Shown here: positions 7,883 to 16,149 of the stretch, one piece after another
How the letters are laid out: the number at the start of each line of letters is the position of its first letter
How positions within the stretch are numbered: position 1 is the stretch's first letter
Assembly: GCF_001457025.1 (NCBI RefSeq)
Contig: NZ_KQ758599.1
Coordinates: 620,001-684,000 of the forward strand
Length of the DNA stretch: 64,000 nt
From: Pseudarthrobacter enclensis
GTDB lineage: Bacteria; Actinomycetota; Actinomycetes; Actinomycetales; Micrococcaceae
Direction: 5' to 3'
Translations under genes and position numbers: made by a program
The notes under the pieces: model-generated
Told to the model about the DNA's origin: nothing
Database searches by the model: none
Seen by the model: only the letters and a program-made list of their open reading frames with translations

Positions 7883-8836
7883 GTGCAAAACAGCCAAGAA
7901 CCCGCAGCCGTGCCCCTGGACCAACCCGCCACAACGCCAGCCGGCAGCCCGTTGGCCGGTGTCATCATCGGCCTGGACATCGGCGGAACCAAGACCCGGG
8001 GAGTCCGCTTCGAGGACGGGGCCCCGGTGGCCGACGAATCGGTGGGAAGCTCCAACGTGCAGAACGTCAGCCGCGAGGAAGCAGCACGCAACCTGGCCGA
8101 GCTTTTTTCCCGGATCGGTGCCGGGCCCGTGGCCAGGGTCTACGCCGGGTCCGGCGGCATCGACACGGCCGAGGACGCGCGTGCCCTGGCATCCCTGATC
8201 GAGCCGCATGTCCCGGGAGCCGCCGTGACGGTGGTGCATGATTCCAGGCTCCTCCTGGCGGCAGGCCGCGCCCGCTCCGGCGTCGCGGTGATTGCCGGGA
8301 CAGGCTCCGCCGCGTGGGGCAGGAACGCCGATGGCGACGAAGCCCGGGCGGGCGGCTGGGGCTACCTGCTGGGGGACGAAGGCAGCGGCTACTGGCTGGG
8401 CCGCGAAGCCGTGCGCCACAGCCTCCGCCGGATGGACCAGGGCCTTCCGGTCGACGCCCTCACCCGGGCACTGCTGGAGGCCTGCGGGGTGGAACACCCT
8501 AACCGCCTCATTGCGCTCTTCCACTCACCCGCGACCGGCCGCCGCTTCTGGGCGCAGCAGGCCAGGCACGTCGTGGAAGCCGCCGCCGGCGGCCACCGTG
8601 AAAGCCGCGACCTTCTCGACCGGGCGGGACAGGACCTTGCCGGCCTTGCCCTGCAGGTCCTGCGCCAGCTGCGGCTGGACGGGCCCGTGATCCTGGGCAG
8701 CGGCCTCGGCATGAACGTGGTGCAGCTGCAGGAAGCATTCCGGCGGCACCTGGCCGAGGGTGGCGTCACTGATGTCAGGGTCCTGGACCAGGACCCTGTC
8801 TTCGGGGTGCTGCAGCTGGTGGCCGAGCCCGCCTAG
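7883..8836 (+). CDS. BadF/BadG-family N-acetylglucosamine kinase-like protein
   Basis: ASKHA-fold sugar kinase of 317 residues. A phosphate-binding loop GLDIGGTKTRG is at about residues 30-40, after a Pro/Ala-rich start. A second glycine-rich motif, IAGTGSAAWG, and the segment GWGYLLGDEGSGYWLG are characteristic of GlcNAc kinases of the BadF/BadG family. The likely reaction is ATP-dependent phosphorylation of N-acetylglucosamine or a related amino sugar from wall or chitin turnover. Start GTG 7883 follows a TAGTCT element at leaderless spacing. It ends 17 bases from the convergent pirin gene. The substrate is inferred. Confidence 0.75.
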   Translation: MQNSQEPAAVPLDQPATTPAGSPLAGVIIGLDIGGTKTRGVRFEDGAPVADESVGSSNVQNVSREEAARNLAELFSRIGAGPVARVYAGSGGIDTAEDARALASLIEPHVPGAAVTVVHDSRLLLAAGRARSGVAVIAGTGSAAWGRNADGDEARAGGWGYLLGDEGSGYWLGREAVRHSLRRMDQGLPVDALTRALLEACGVEHPNRLIALFHSPATGRRFWAQQARHVVEAAAGGHRESRDLLDRAGQDLAGLALQVLRQLRLDGPVILGSGLGMNVVQLQEAFRRHLAEGGVTDVRVLDQDPVFGVLQLVAEPA

Positions 8837-8853
8837 GCATCGTCGCCGGCCCG

Positions 8854-9876
8854 TCAGTCCGGCACGCTCCGCTTTCGCGGCGTGAGGCGCACGGCCGGGA
8901 GCGGGGGAGCCGGGATGCGTCCCGCCTCCGCCCCGGCGTCGGGACCGTGCCCGTGGACCACCCCGTAACGGGCAGCCGCCGCTTCGGCTCCTGCCAGCCC
9001 GGCTTCGGCTTCCCATTCTTTGCGGGCCTGCTCAACCTCATCGTGCGTCCGCCCCACGAAGTTCCACCACATCAGCAGCTCTTCCCCGAAAGGCTCGCCG
9101 CCGATGAGCAGGAACCGGGTGCCGGGCAGGGCCCGCACCGGCAGCTCTGTCCGGCCCGTGCCCAGGTAGCCCAGCGGTCCCGGGGGAAGGTCCTGCCCGT
9201 CGACCGCCAGGCCGCCGTCGAGCACCAGGATGCCGTGCTCAAACTCCGGATCCAGGGGCAGCACGGCCTCGCCGTCGCAGGAAATGTCGGCGCCCACGAT
9301 CGGCGAGAACATGCTGGCCGGTGACTCAACGCCGCCTAACCGTCCCACCATCACCGTCGCCGAGAAGCCCGGACCGGTGGACACGGGAAGCTCGCGGTGC
9401 TGCTCGAAGGCGGGGGCACGGTGGCGGTCCGCGTCGGGCAGCGCCACCCAGAGCTGCAGGCCGCGCTGCAGCGGCAACTCCCCGCCGCCGGCCGGAAGAA
9501 CCGCGAACTCCGAGTGGGAGACGCCATGGCCCGCGGTCATGATGTTCAGTTCCCCGGGGCGGACCACCACGTCGCTGCCCACGCTGTCCCTGTGGCGGAT
9601 GTGGCCGGCTAGCGGCCACGTGACGGTCTGCAGCCCGATATGCGGGTGCGGCAGGACGGACATCGCCGTCCGGTCCGGGCCGAAACTGTCCAGGAAGCAC
9701 CAGGCGCCGATGGTGGGGAGGCCGCGCTGCGGCAGGGTGCGCTTGACGTTCATGGCGCGCACGCCGCCCAGCGGAACCTCCCGCTCGGGCCACAGCTGAA
9801 GGCACGGGCCGCGGGACCCTGCCACGGTTGCCGGGGGACAGATTTCCTGCTCTGGTGCTGCTTCCAAGTTGGTCAC
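8854..9876 (-). CDS. Pirin-family protein
   Basis: Bicupin of the pirin family, 340 residues. The N-terminal cupin carries the metal-site pattern: HPHIG near residues 77-81 and the histidine/glutamate cluster GHGVSHSE near 115-122. The C-terminal half is the usual pirin_C domain, with an extra Ala/Arg-rich tail of about 40 residues. Some pirins are quercetin dioxygenases and others bind regulators; nothing here decides which. GTG 9876 lies 6 bases after TAAAGT. The GGAGGG between them abuts the start codon and is too close to act as a ribosome site. Confidence 0.85.
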   Translation of the reverse strand: MTNLEAAPEQEICPPATVAGSRGPCLQLWPEREVPLGGVRAMNVKRTLPQRGLPTIGAWCFLDSFGPDRTAMSVLPHPHIGLQTVTWPLAGHIRHRDSVGSDVVVRPGELNIMTAGHGVSHSEFAVLPAGGGELPLQRGLQLWVALPDADRHRAPAFEQHRELPVSTGPGFSATVMVGRLGGVESPASMFSPIVGADISCDGEAVLPLDPEFEHGILVLDGGLAVDGQDLPPGPLGYLGTGRTELPVRALPGTRFLLIGGEPFGEELLMWWNFVGRTHDEVEQARKEWEAEAGLAGAEAAAARYGVVHGHGPDAGAEAGRIPAPPLPAVRLTPRKRSVPD

Positions 9877-9882
9877 CCCTCC

Positions 9883-9888
9883 ACTTTA
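9883..9888 (-). promoter_or_regulatory. -10 element TAAAGT of the pirin gene
   Basis: TAAAGT on the minus strand, 6 bases before GTG 9876, consistent with leaderless transcription. Confidence 0.5.
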
Positions 9889-10013
9889 GGGCCGCTGCGG
9901 CACGGTGGGCTGCGTTGCGGCCCATCCGCTGCGTGCATGGCTGCGAATGGTCACAGTAGGGATTCCTTTGCCCGGAAACTGTGCCGCAACTGCTGTGCGC
10001 CGGGCCGGGTTGG

Positions 10014-10024
10014 GTTACCGTAAC
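10014..10024. promoter_or_regulatory. 11-bp palindrome upstream of the opuC operon
   Basis: GTTAC C GTAAC is a perfect short inverted repeat about 70 bases before opuCA. It is a possible operator in the 218-base gap between the pirin gene and the transporter operon. No regulator gene is adjacent. Confidence 0.3.
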
Positions 10025-10094
10025 TAACAGCGTGCTGATGACCACGTCACGTTGCTGTCAAATGGCGTCCGAGCAGAACAGGTGAGTCCGCACC

Positions 10095-11195
10095 ATGGAC
10101 CAGGCAATGATCGAGTTCCAGAACGTCACCAAGCAGTACCAGGGTGGCCAGCCGGCCGTGGACGGGCTGACCATGTCCATCCGGAAAGGGTCCGTCACGG
10201 TCTTCGTTGGCCCCTCCGGCTGCGGCAAGACGACGTCCCTCCGCATGATCAACCGGATGGTGGAGCCCAGTTCAGGGGTCATCACGGTGGGGGGCAAGGA
10301 CGTGACCTCCGTGCCCGCCGCGGAACTCCGCCGGTCCATGGGGTACGTAATGCAGTCCGCAGGGCTCCTTCCGCACCGCTCCGTGCTGGATAACATCGCC
10401 ACTGTTCCGCGGCTGAACGGCGTGTCCAAAGCCGACGCGCGCAAACGCGCCGAGGAGCTCCTCGACGTCGTCGGCCTGGCCCGGCCTCTGGGCAGGCGGT
10501 ACCCGGCCCAGCTCTCCGGCGGCCAGCAGCAGCGCGTGGGCGTGGCACGCGCGCTTGCCGCCGACCCGCCCGTGCTGCTGATGGACGAGCCCTTCAGCGC
10601 CGTGGACCCGGTGGTGCGTGAGGAACTCCAGCAGGAGTTGTTGCGCCTCCAGAAGGACCTGGCCAAGACCATAGTCTTCGTCACCCACGACATCGATGAA
10701 GCCACGGTGCTGGGCGACATGGTGGCCGTCTTTGCCGTCGGCGGCAAACTGGCCCAATACGCCACCCCCGAGGAGATCCTGCGGGCGCCCGCCAACGACT
10801 TCGTGGCCTCGTTCGTCGGCAGGGACCGCGGCTTCCGCCACCTTGGTTTCACGGCGTCCGACGGCGTCACGATCCACCAGGTGCCCACGATCGTCCGCGC
10901 GGCCTCGGGATACGAATCGGACCCCGCCGCAGCGGGCGGCTGGCAACTGGTGGTGGACGCGGACATGCGTCCACTCGGCTGGGCCGCCCCGGGAACGGAC
11001 ACCGGACTCATTCCCGGCGGCTCGCTCTTCCGGCCGGGCGAAAGCCTGCGCCGGGCGCTCGACGCAGCCCTCTCGTCGCCGTCGGGCCTGGGCGTTGCCG
11101 TGGACGACGCCGGCAAGGTGCTCGGTGTGGTGCGCGGCGGTGAAGTCCTGGCCCTGATCGAAGAAGCCCGCCAGGTCCGGCAGGCAGCCCTCTGA
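10095..11195 (+). CDS. opuCA: Compatible-solute ABC transporter ATP-binding protein
   Basis: ATPase subunit of 366 residues for a glycine betaine/carnitine/choline (OpuC/ProV-type) importer. Walker A GPSGCGKTT is at residues 39-47, LSGGQQQR is the ABC signature, and LLMDEPFSAVD is Walker B. The C-terminal extension of about 130 residues is in the place of the CBS pair of OpuCA. ATG 10095 has GGTGAG about 8 bases upstream; ATG 10107 is an alternative. It is the first gene of a four-gene operon and overlaps the next start by one base. Import during osmotic stress is the known family role. Confidence 0.88.
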   Translation: MDQAMIEFQNVTKQYQGGQPAVDGLTMSIRKGSVTVFVGPSGCGKTTSLRMINRMVEPSSGVITVGGKDVTSVPAAELRRSMGYVMQSAGLLPHRSVLDNIATVPRLNGVSKADARKRAEELLDVVGLARPLGRRYPAQLSGGQQQRVGVARALAADPPVLLMDEPFSAVDPVVREELQQELLRLQKDLAKTIVFVTHDIDEATVLGDMVAVFAVGGKLAQYATPEEILRAPANDFVASFVGRDRGFRHLGFTASDGVTIHQVPTIVRAASGYESDPAAAGGWQLVVDADMRPLGWAAPGTDTGLIPGGSLFRPGESLRRALDAALSSPSGLGVAVDDAGKVLGVVRGGEVLALIEEARQVRQAAL

Positions 11196-11929
11196 TGGAG
11201 TGGTTCCTGGCCAACAGCGGCATGGTGTTCGAACGGGCCGGCCAGCACCTGGTGCTCGCCCTGGTCCCCATGGTGCTCGGGCTGGTGCTCTCCATCCCGC
11301 TGGCCCAGCTGGCTCGCCGGAACGCGGCCCTGCGGTCAGTGGTCCTGACCGCCAGTTCGCTGCTGTACACCATCCCCTCACTGGCCTTGTTCATCATCCT
11401 GCCCACCATCCTGGGCACCCGCATCCTGGACCCCCTCAACGTGGTGGTGGCCCTGACCATCTATGCGGTGGCCCTGCTGGTGCGGGCGGCGCTGGATGCC
11501 TTTGATTCCGTGGACCAGGAAGTCAGCCAGGCCGCCGTCGCCATGGGGTACCGCCCGCTGGCCCGCTTCCTCCAGGTGGACCTTCCGCTGTCCCTGCCGG
11601 TGCTGTTCGCCGGGCTCCGGGTGGTCTCCGTCAGCAACATCTCGCTGGTCAGCGTCGCCGCGCTCCTGGGGATCGGCAACCTGGGCATGCTCTTCACCTC
11701 CGGCCTGCAGCGGGACTTCGTCACCGAAGTGGTGGTGGGCATCGTCGCCATCCTGGTCCTGGCGCTGCTGATGGACGCCGTCCTGGTGCTCCTCGAACGC
11801 CTCCTCACGCCTTGGGAACGTGCGGGGAAGCGGGGCGGTGCGCGGGCGGGCTCGCCGGATGACGGCCCGGAACCGGCAGGCGCCGCCCGGCGCCTGTCCG
11901 TGCCGAACGCCGGCGGAGGCCACGCATGA
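11195..11929 (+). CDS. opuCB: Compatible-solute ABC transporter permease
   Basis: Permease of 244 residues with five to six membrane helices and the family coupling segment EVSQAAVAMGYRPLARFLQV. It matches the OpuCB/YehW type. Its start overlaps the stop of opuCA by one base and its stop overlaps the next start by four, so the genes are translationally coupled. The last 35 residues are a basic, low-complexity cytosolic tail. It forms the membrane channel together with the permease at 11926. Confidence 0.87.
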   Translation: MEWFLANSGMVFERAGQHLVLALVPMVLGLVLSIPLAQLARRNAALRSVVLTASSLLYTIPSLALFIILPTILGTRILDPLNVVVALTIYAVALLVRAALDAFDSVDQEVSQAAVAMGYRPLARFLQVDLPLSLPVLFAGLRVVSVSNISLVSVAALLGIGNLGMLFTSGLQRDFVTEVVVGIVAILVLALLMDAVLVLLERLLTPWERAGKRGGARAGSPDDGPEPAGAARRLSVPNAGGGHA

Positions 11930-12672
11930 GCAACGTCTTCACCGATACCTTCGAATGGCTGGCCGACCCCCTGCACTGGTCAGGCAGCATGGGCATTCCC
12001 GCCCGGGTGGCCGAGCACCTCCAATACACCGGCCTGGTGATGCTGATTGCCTCCGCCATCGCCGTGCCTGTCGGCATGTACGTGGGGCACACGGGCCGGG
12101 GCAAGGTAGCGGTGGTGGCGCTCGCCGGTGCGCTGCGCGCCCTGCCCACCCTGGGCCTGCTGACCCTCTTCGTCCTGGTGGCCGGCATCGGGCTGATGCC
12201 TCCGGTCTGGGCCCTGGTGATCCTGACGGTGCCGCCCCTCCTGGCCGGCACCTACGCAGGAATTTCCAGTGTGGACCGCAACGTGGTGGACGCTGCCCGG
12301 GCCATGGGCATGACCGAGCTGCAGGTGCTGTTCCGGGCCGAGCTGCCCAACGCCCTGACCGTGATGTTCGGCGGCTTCCGCACCGGGGTACTGCAGGTGA
12401 TCGCCACCGTTTCCGTGGTGGCCTACATCAACCTCGGCGGCTTGGGACGCTACCTCTTCGACGGGCTGGTCCTCAGCGACTTCCCCCAGATGCTTGGCGG
12501 CTCGCTGCTCATCGCAGCGCTCGCCATCGCCGTCGACCTCGTCCTTGCCCTGGTCCAGAGGCTCTTCCTGTCACCGGGCGCCATCCGCAAGCCACGCCGC
12601 AGCCAGCAGGCTGCTGCCGACCGTACAGATCCCGTTCCAGCGGAGACTGTCCTACAAGGAGGTACGTCATGA
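11926..12672 (+). CDS. opuCD: Compatible-solute ABC transporter permease
   Basis: Second permease of 248 residues, about six membrane helices. The coupling helix region is NVVDAARAMGMTELQVLFRA, followed by the conserved ELPNALTVMFGGFRTGVLQV. It overlaps the preceding gene by ATGA at 11926-11929 and the next by ATGA at 12669-12672. Two different permeases plus a lipoprotein are typical of OpuC/OpuB systems. Specificity cannot be decided from the permeases. Confidence 0.87.
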   Translation: MSNVFTDTFEWLADPLHWSGSMGIPARVAEHLQYTGLVMLIASAIAVPVGMYVGHTGRGKVAVVALAGALRALPTLGLLTLFVLVAGIGLMPPVWALVILTVPPLLAGTYAGISSVDRNVVDAARAMGMTELQVLFRAELPNALTVMFGGFRTGVLQVIATVSVVAYINLGGLGRYLFDGLVLSDFPQMLGGSLLIAALAIAVDLVLALVQRLFLSPGAIRKPRRSQQAAADRTDPVPAETVLQGGTS

Positions 12673-13631
12673 AAGAAACCAGTCCCCACCGCCTGGGCCG
12701 GAGAGGCTTCGGCGCGCTCGCAGCCGGGCTCGGCCTTGCTGTGACTCTGTCCGCCTGCGGCGGTTCGTCAGATCCCCTCAGCAACGCCCCGGCCACCAGC
12801 GGCGGATCCTCCGGCGGGGCGACGTCCCTGACGGTGGGCTCGGCCGACTTCCCGGAGAGCCAGATCATCGCGGAGCTGTACGCCGGCGCCCTGAACGCGG
12901 CGGGCGTCACCGCCACCACCAAGCCCAACATCGGCTCCCGCGAGGTGTACTTCAAGGCTGTCCAGGACGGCTCCGTGGACATCGTCCCGGACTACACCGG
13001 AAACCTGCTGCTGTACGTGGACAAGGAAGCCACGGAGGTCTCCGCGGATGACATCTACAAGGCCCTCCCGGACAAGCTGCCGGACGGCCTGGCCGTGGGC
13101 GAGGCCTCGAAGGCCGAGGACAAGGACGCGATGGTGGTCACCAAGGCGACCGCCGAAAAGTACCAGCTCAAGTCCATCGAGGACCTGGCGAAGGTGTGCA
13201 GCGAGATCGTCGTTGGCGCCCCCGCCACGTTCGCCGAACGTGCCTACGGACTGCCGGGCCTGAAGAAGAACTACAACTGCGAGCCCAAGAAGCTGGAGCC
13301 CTTCAGCGACGGCGGCGGCCCGGTGACGCTCAAAGCGCTGCTCGAGGACCAGGTCCAGGTTGCCGACATCTACACCACCACGCCGTCCATCGCGGACAAC
13401 GACCTGGTGGTCCTGGAGGACCCCAAGAACAACTTCATTGCCCAGCAGGTGGTCCCGCTGTTCAACGAGAAGAACATGTCGGACAAAGCACGGGAAGCTT
13501 TGAATTCCGTGTCGCGCATCCTCACCACGGATGACCTCATCAACCTCAACCGCGCGGTCAGCGGCAGCCAGAAGCAAAACGCCAAGGACGCCGCCACCGC
13601 CTGGCTGAAGGACAAGGGCATCGTGAAGTAG
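12669..13631 (+). CDS. opuCC: Compatible-solute binding lipoprotein
   Basis: Substrate-binding protein of 320 residues (OpuAC/ProX fold). A signal peptide with twin arginines (GRRGFGAL) ends in the lipobox LSAC, with the lipidated Cys at residue 30. It is therefore an extracytoplasmic, membrane-tethered receptor, possibly exported by the Tat route. The mature part opens with a Ser/Gly linker and continues with TVGSADFPESQIIAELYA, typical of choline/betaine receptors. AAGGAGG at 12656-12662 gives strong initiation. A long perfect palindrome follows the gene. Confidence 0.88.
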   Translation: MKETSPHRLGRRGFGALAAGLGLAVTLSACGGSSDPLSNAPATSGGSSGGATSLTVGSADFPESQIIAELYAGALNAAGVTATTKPNIGSREVYFKAVQDGSVDIVPDYTGNLLLYVDKEATEVSADDIYKALPDKLPDGLAVGEASKAEDKDAMVVTKATAEKYQLKSIEDLAKVCSEIVVGAPATFAERAYGLPGLKKNYNCEPKKLEPFSDGGGPVTLKALLEDQVQVADIYTTTPSIADNDLVVLEDPKNNFIAQQVVPLFNEKNMSDKAREALNSVSRILTTDDLINLNRAVSGSQKQNAKDAATAWLKDKGIVK

Positions 13632-13667
13632 GCGGCCCGCCTGCCCCGGCAGGGACATGGACGCCAT

Positions 13668-13711
13668 CACGACGGCGGCTTCCGCACCCGGGTGCGGAAG
13701 CCGCCGTCGTG
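13668..13711. terminator. 44-bp perfect palindrome, probable bidirectional terminator
   Basis: Perfectly self-complementary over 44 bases (arms 13668-13689 and 13690-13711) with no spacer, so about 20 bp would pair around a tight loop. It lies 36 bases after opuCC. No T tract follows on either strand, so termination would not be the classical intrinsic type. Confidence 0.6.
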
Positions 13712-13764
13712 CGTGTGTCCCATGTCTCAACAGCTGTCCATCCTTCCTGTGGCATATTTGAGGA

Positions 13765-14985
13765 ATGGCAGAATTCAGGCAGTCCACGAAGCTCAACAAC
13801 GTCCTTTACGACATCCGTGGACCCATCCTGCAGGCCGCCCAGCAGATGGAGGCCGAGGGCCACCGCATCCTGAAACTGAATATCGGCAACCCCGCCCCGT
13901 TCGGTTTCGAAGCCCCCGACGCCATCCTGGTGGACATGATCCGCCACCTGCCGCACGCGCAGGGCTACAGCGACTCCCGCGGCATATTCTCCGCCCGCAC
14001 CGCCGTGTCGCAGTACTACCAGACCCGGGGCATCCAGAACATCCACGTTGACGACATCTACCTGGGCAACGGCGTCAGCGAGCTGATCACCATGTCGCTC
14101 ATGGCCCTCCTCGACGCCGGTGACGAAGTCCTCATCCCCACGCCCGACTACCCGCTCTGGACCGCCTCCGTGGCACTGGCCGGCGGCAAACCGGTGCACT
14201 ACCTCTGCGACGAGGAGTCCGGCTGGCAGCCCGACCTCGACGACATGGAAGCCAAGATCACCCCCCGCACCAAGGGCATCGTGGTGATCAACCCCAACAA
14301 CCCCACCGGCGCCGTATACCCGGAGGCGACGCTGAAGCGGATCGTCGCCTTGGCCGAAAAGCACGGCCTGATCCTGTTTGCCGACGAGATCTACGAAAAG
14401 ATCCTCTACGACGATGCCGTCCACGTGAACCTGGCCGGCCTGACCGGCGACGACGTCCTCTGCCTGACCTTCAGCGGCCTCTCCAAGGCATACCGGGTCT
14501 GCGGATACCGGGCCGGATGGATGGCGATTTCCGGTCCCAAGAAGGACGCGGCCGACTACCTCGAGGGCATCAGCCTGCTGGCCAACATGCGCCTCTGCGC
14601 CAACGTCCCGGCGCAGCACGCCATCCAGACGGCGCTGGGCGGGTACCAGAGCATCAACGACCTCATCCTGCCCGGGGGCCGGCTGCTGGAGCAGCGCAAC
14701 AAGGCCTACGACATGCTCAACGCCATTCCGGGCGTCAGCACCCAGCAGGCCAAAGGCGCCCTGTACCTGTTCCCGCGGCTGGATCCCGAGGTGTACCACA
14801 TCCGCGATGATGAGAAGTTTGTGCTCGACCTGCTCCGCGAACAGAAGATCCTGCTGTCCCACGGCCGGGCCTTCAACTGGGTCCGCCCGGACCACTTCCG
14901 CATGGTCACGCTGCCCAACGTCAAGGACATCGAGGAAGCGATTGGCCGGATGGGGGACTTCCTCAGCAGGTACCAGGGGAATTAG
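13765..14985 (+). CDS. AlaA-like pyridoxal-phosphate aminotransferase
   Basis: Class I/II aminotransferase of 406 residues, closest in layout to AlaA (glutamate-pyruvate transaminase; AspC of mycobacteria). PLP-binding features are visible: NPNNPTGAVYP, ADEIYEKILYDD, and the Schiff-base lysine in SGLSKAYRVCGYRAGW at about residue 240. It would make alanine from pyruvate and glutamate in the cytosol. ATG 13765 has AGGA at 2-5 bases, rather close. CATATT lies 6 bases upstream, so a leaderless start is possible but non-consensus. It stands alone between the opuC palindrome and ppk2. Confidence 0.85.
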   Translation: MAEFRQSTKLNNVLYDIRGPILQAAQQMEAEGHRILKLNIGNPAPFGFEAPDAILVDMIRHLPHAQGYSDSRGIFSARTAVSQYYQTRGIQNIHVDDIYLGNGVSELITMSLMALLDAGDEVLIPTPDYPLWTASVALAGGKPVHYLCDEESGWQPDLDDMEAKITPRTKGIVVINPNNPTGAVYPEATLKRIVALAEKHGLILFADEIYEKILYDDAVHVNLAGLTGDDVLCLTFSGLSKAYRVCGYRAGWMAISGPKKDAADYLEGISLLANMRLCANVPAQHAIQTALGGYQSINDLILPGGRLLEQRNKAYDMLNAIPGVSTQQAKGALYLFPRLDPEVYHIRDDEKFVLDLLREQKILLSHGRAFNWVRPDHFRMVTLPNVKDIEEAIGRMGDFLSRYQGN

Positions 14986-15035
14986 CCTGTGCTCACGGGC
15001 TGAGCGCCCGCCAGCACACCGCGGAAAGGAATACC

Positions 15036-15890
15036 ATGGCCGGGCCCGTTACTTTCGATCAGCATCCGTCGGAAACACTGCGGGCGGGGGAGGGATTCCG
15101 GCTTTCCAGCGTGGACCCTGATTCGACCCCGGGGTACAGCGGAACCAAGGACGACGGCCGGGCACTGCTGGCCGGGATGGACGGAACCCTCACCGAGCTG
15201 CAGGAGAAGCTGTTCGCCGCCTCCCGGTTCGGGAGCAGGCAGCGGATCCTGCTGATCCTGCAGGCCATGGACACCGCCGGCAAGGGCGGGATCGTCAACC
15301 ACGTCATGGCGGCCATGGACCCGCAGGGCGTGCAGTTCAAAGCCTTCAAGGCACCCACTGACGAGGAAAAATCCTACGATTTCCTGTGGCGCATCGAGAA
15401 GGAAGTTCCAGCCGTGGGCATGGTGGGTGTTTTTGACCGGTCCCACTACGAGGATGTCCTGATCCACCGCGTGCACCGGTGGGCCACTCCGGACGAAATC
15501 AAGCGCCGTTATGTTGCCATCAACGAATTCGAGGCACGGCTGGTGGACTCGGGCACCACGGTGGTCAAGGTGATGCTCCACATCAGCGGTGACGAACAGA
15601 AGTCGCGGCTGCTGGCCAGGCTGGACGACCCCACCAAGCACTGGAAGTACAACCGGGGCGACCTGGACGAACGTGCCTTCTGGGAGGACTATATGGAGGC
15701 CTACCAGGCGGCCATCGATGCCACCAGCACCCGCAACGCTCCCTGGCACGTGGTTCCGGCGAACAAGAAATGGTACGCGAGGATCGCGGTCCAGCAGCTG
15801 CTGCTGGGTGCCATGGAGGGCATGAACCTGGAGTGGCCCAAGGCGGAGTTCGACGTTGCGACCGAACGCGAGCTGGTGGCCCGTTCCTGA
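15036..15890 (+). CDS. ppk2: Polyphosphate kinase 2 family phosphotransferase
   Basis: PPK2-family enzyme of 284 residues that moves phosphate between polyphosphate and nucleotides. The P-loop is QAMDTAGKGG at about residues 76-85 and the Walker B-like motif is GVFDRSHYEDVL near 130-141. The conserved KHWKYN and RDLDER-like GDLDER segments follow. It is a single-domain protein of normal length. GGAAAGGAATACC precedes the ATG. Direction of the reaction (NDP/NMP phosphorylation or polyP synthesis) cannot be read from sequence. It ends convergently with xseB. Confidence 0.88.
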   Translation: MAGPVTFDQHPSETLRAGEGFRLSSVDPDSTPGYSGTKDDGRALLAGMDGTLTELQEKLFAASRFGSRQRILLILQAMDTAGKGGIVNHVMAAMDPQGVQFKAFKAPTDEEKSYDFLWRIEKEVPAVGMVGVFDRSHYEDVLIHRVHRWATPDEIKRRYVAINEFEARLVDSGTTVVKVMLHISGDEQKSRLLARLDDPTKHWKYNRGDLDERAFWEDYMEAYQAAIDATSTRNAPWHVVPANKKWYARIAVQQLLLGAMEGMNLEWPKAEFDVATERELVARS

Positions 15891-15930
15891 CGGGCAAGGT
15901 GCGCGCCCCCGGGCTGTCCGCAACCCGAGG

Positions 15931-16149
15931 CTACAGCGGCTGGTCCCGTGCAGCGGCGAGCCGCTTGCGTGCGCCCTCCAGCCATTCCTCGCACCGCGCC
16001 GCCAGGGCTTCGCCGCGCTCCCACAGGGCCAGTGACTCCTCCAGGCTGGCGCCGCCGGCTTCGAGGCGGCCAACGACGGCGATCAGCTGCTCCCGGGCCT
16101 CTTCGTAGCTCAGGGTGGCGGTCTCTGCGTCCGGTTTCTTGTCTGTCAT
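15931..16149 (-). CDS. xseB: Exodeoxyribonuclease VII small subunit
   Basis: Small subunit of 72 residues, normal for XseB. It forms a helical hairpin, with LSYEEAREQLIAVVGRLEAG and SLEESLALWERGEALAARCE as the family core. It binds the large subunit to make exonuclease VII, which degrades single-stranded DNA from both ends. It overlaps the xseA stop by four bases (ATGA, 16146-16149), so the subunits are translationally coupled. Confidence 0.93.
   Translation of the reverse strand: MTDKKPDAETATLSYEEAREQLIAVVGRLEAGGASLEESLALWERGEALAARCEEWLEGARKRLAAARDQPL

Noticed and set aside
6057..8198. A 2.1-kb open frame on the plus strand covering the exporter gene's antisense, the LysR gene and part of the kinase gene
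   Set aside because: Only the middle part is LysR-like. The beginning is antisense to a clear MFS gene and the end is out of frame with the kinase. It arises from high GC plus the frameshift.
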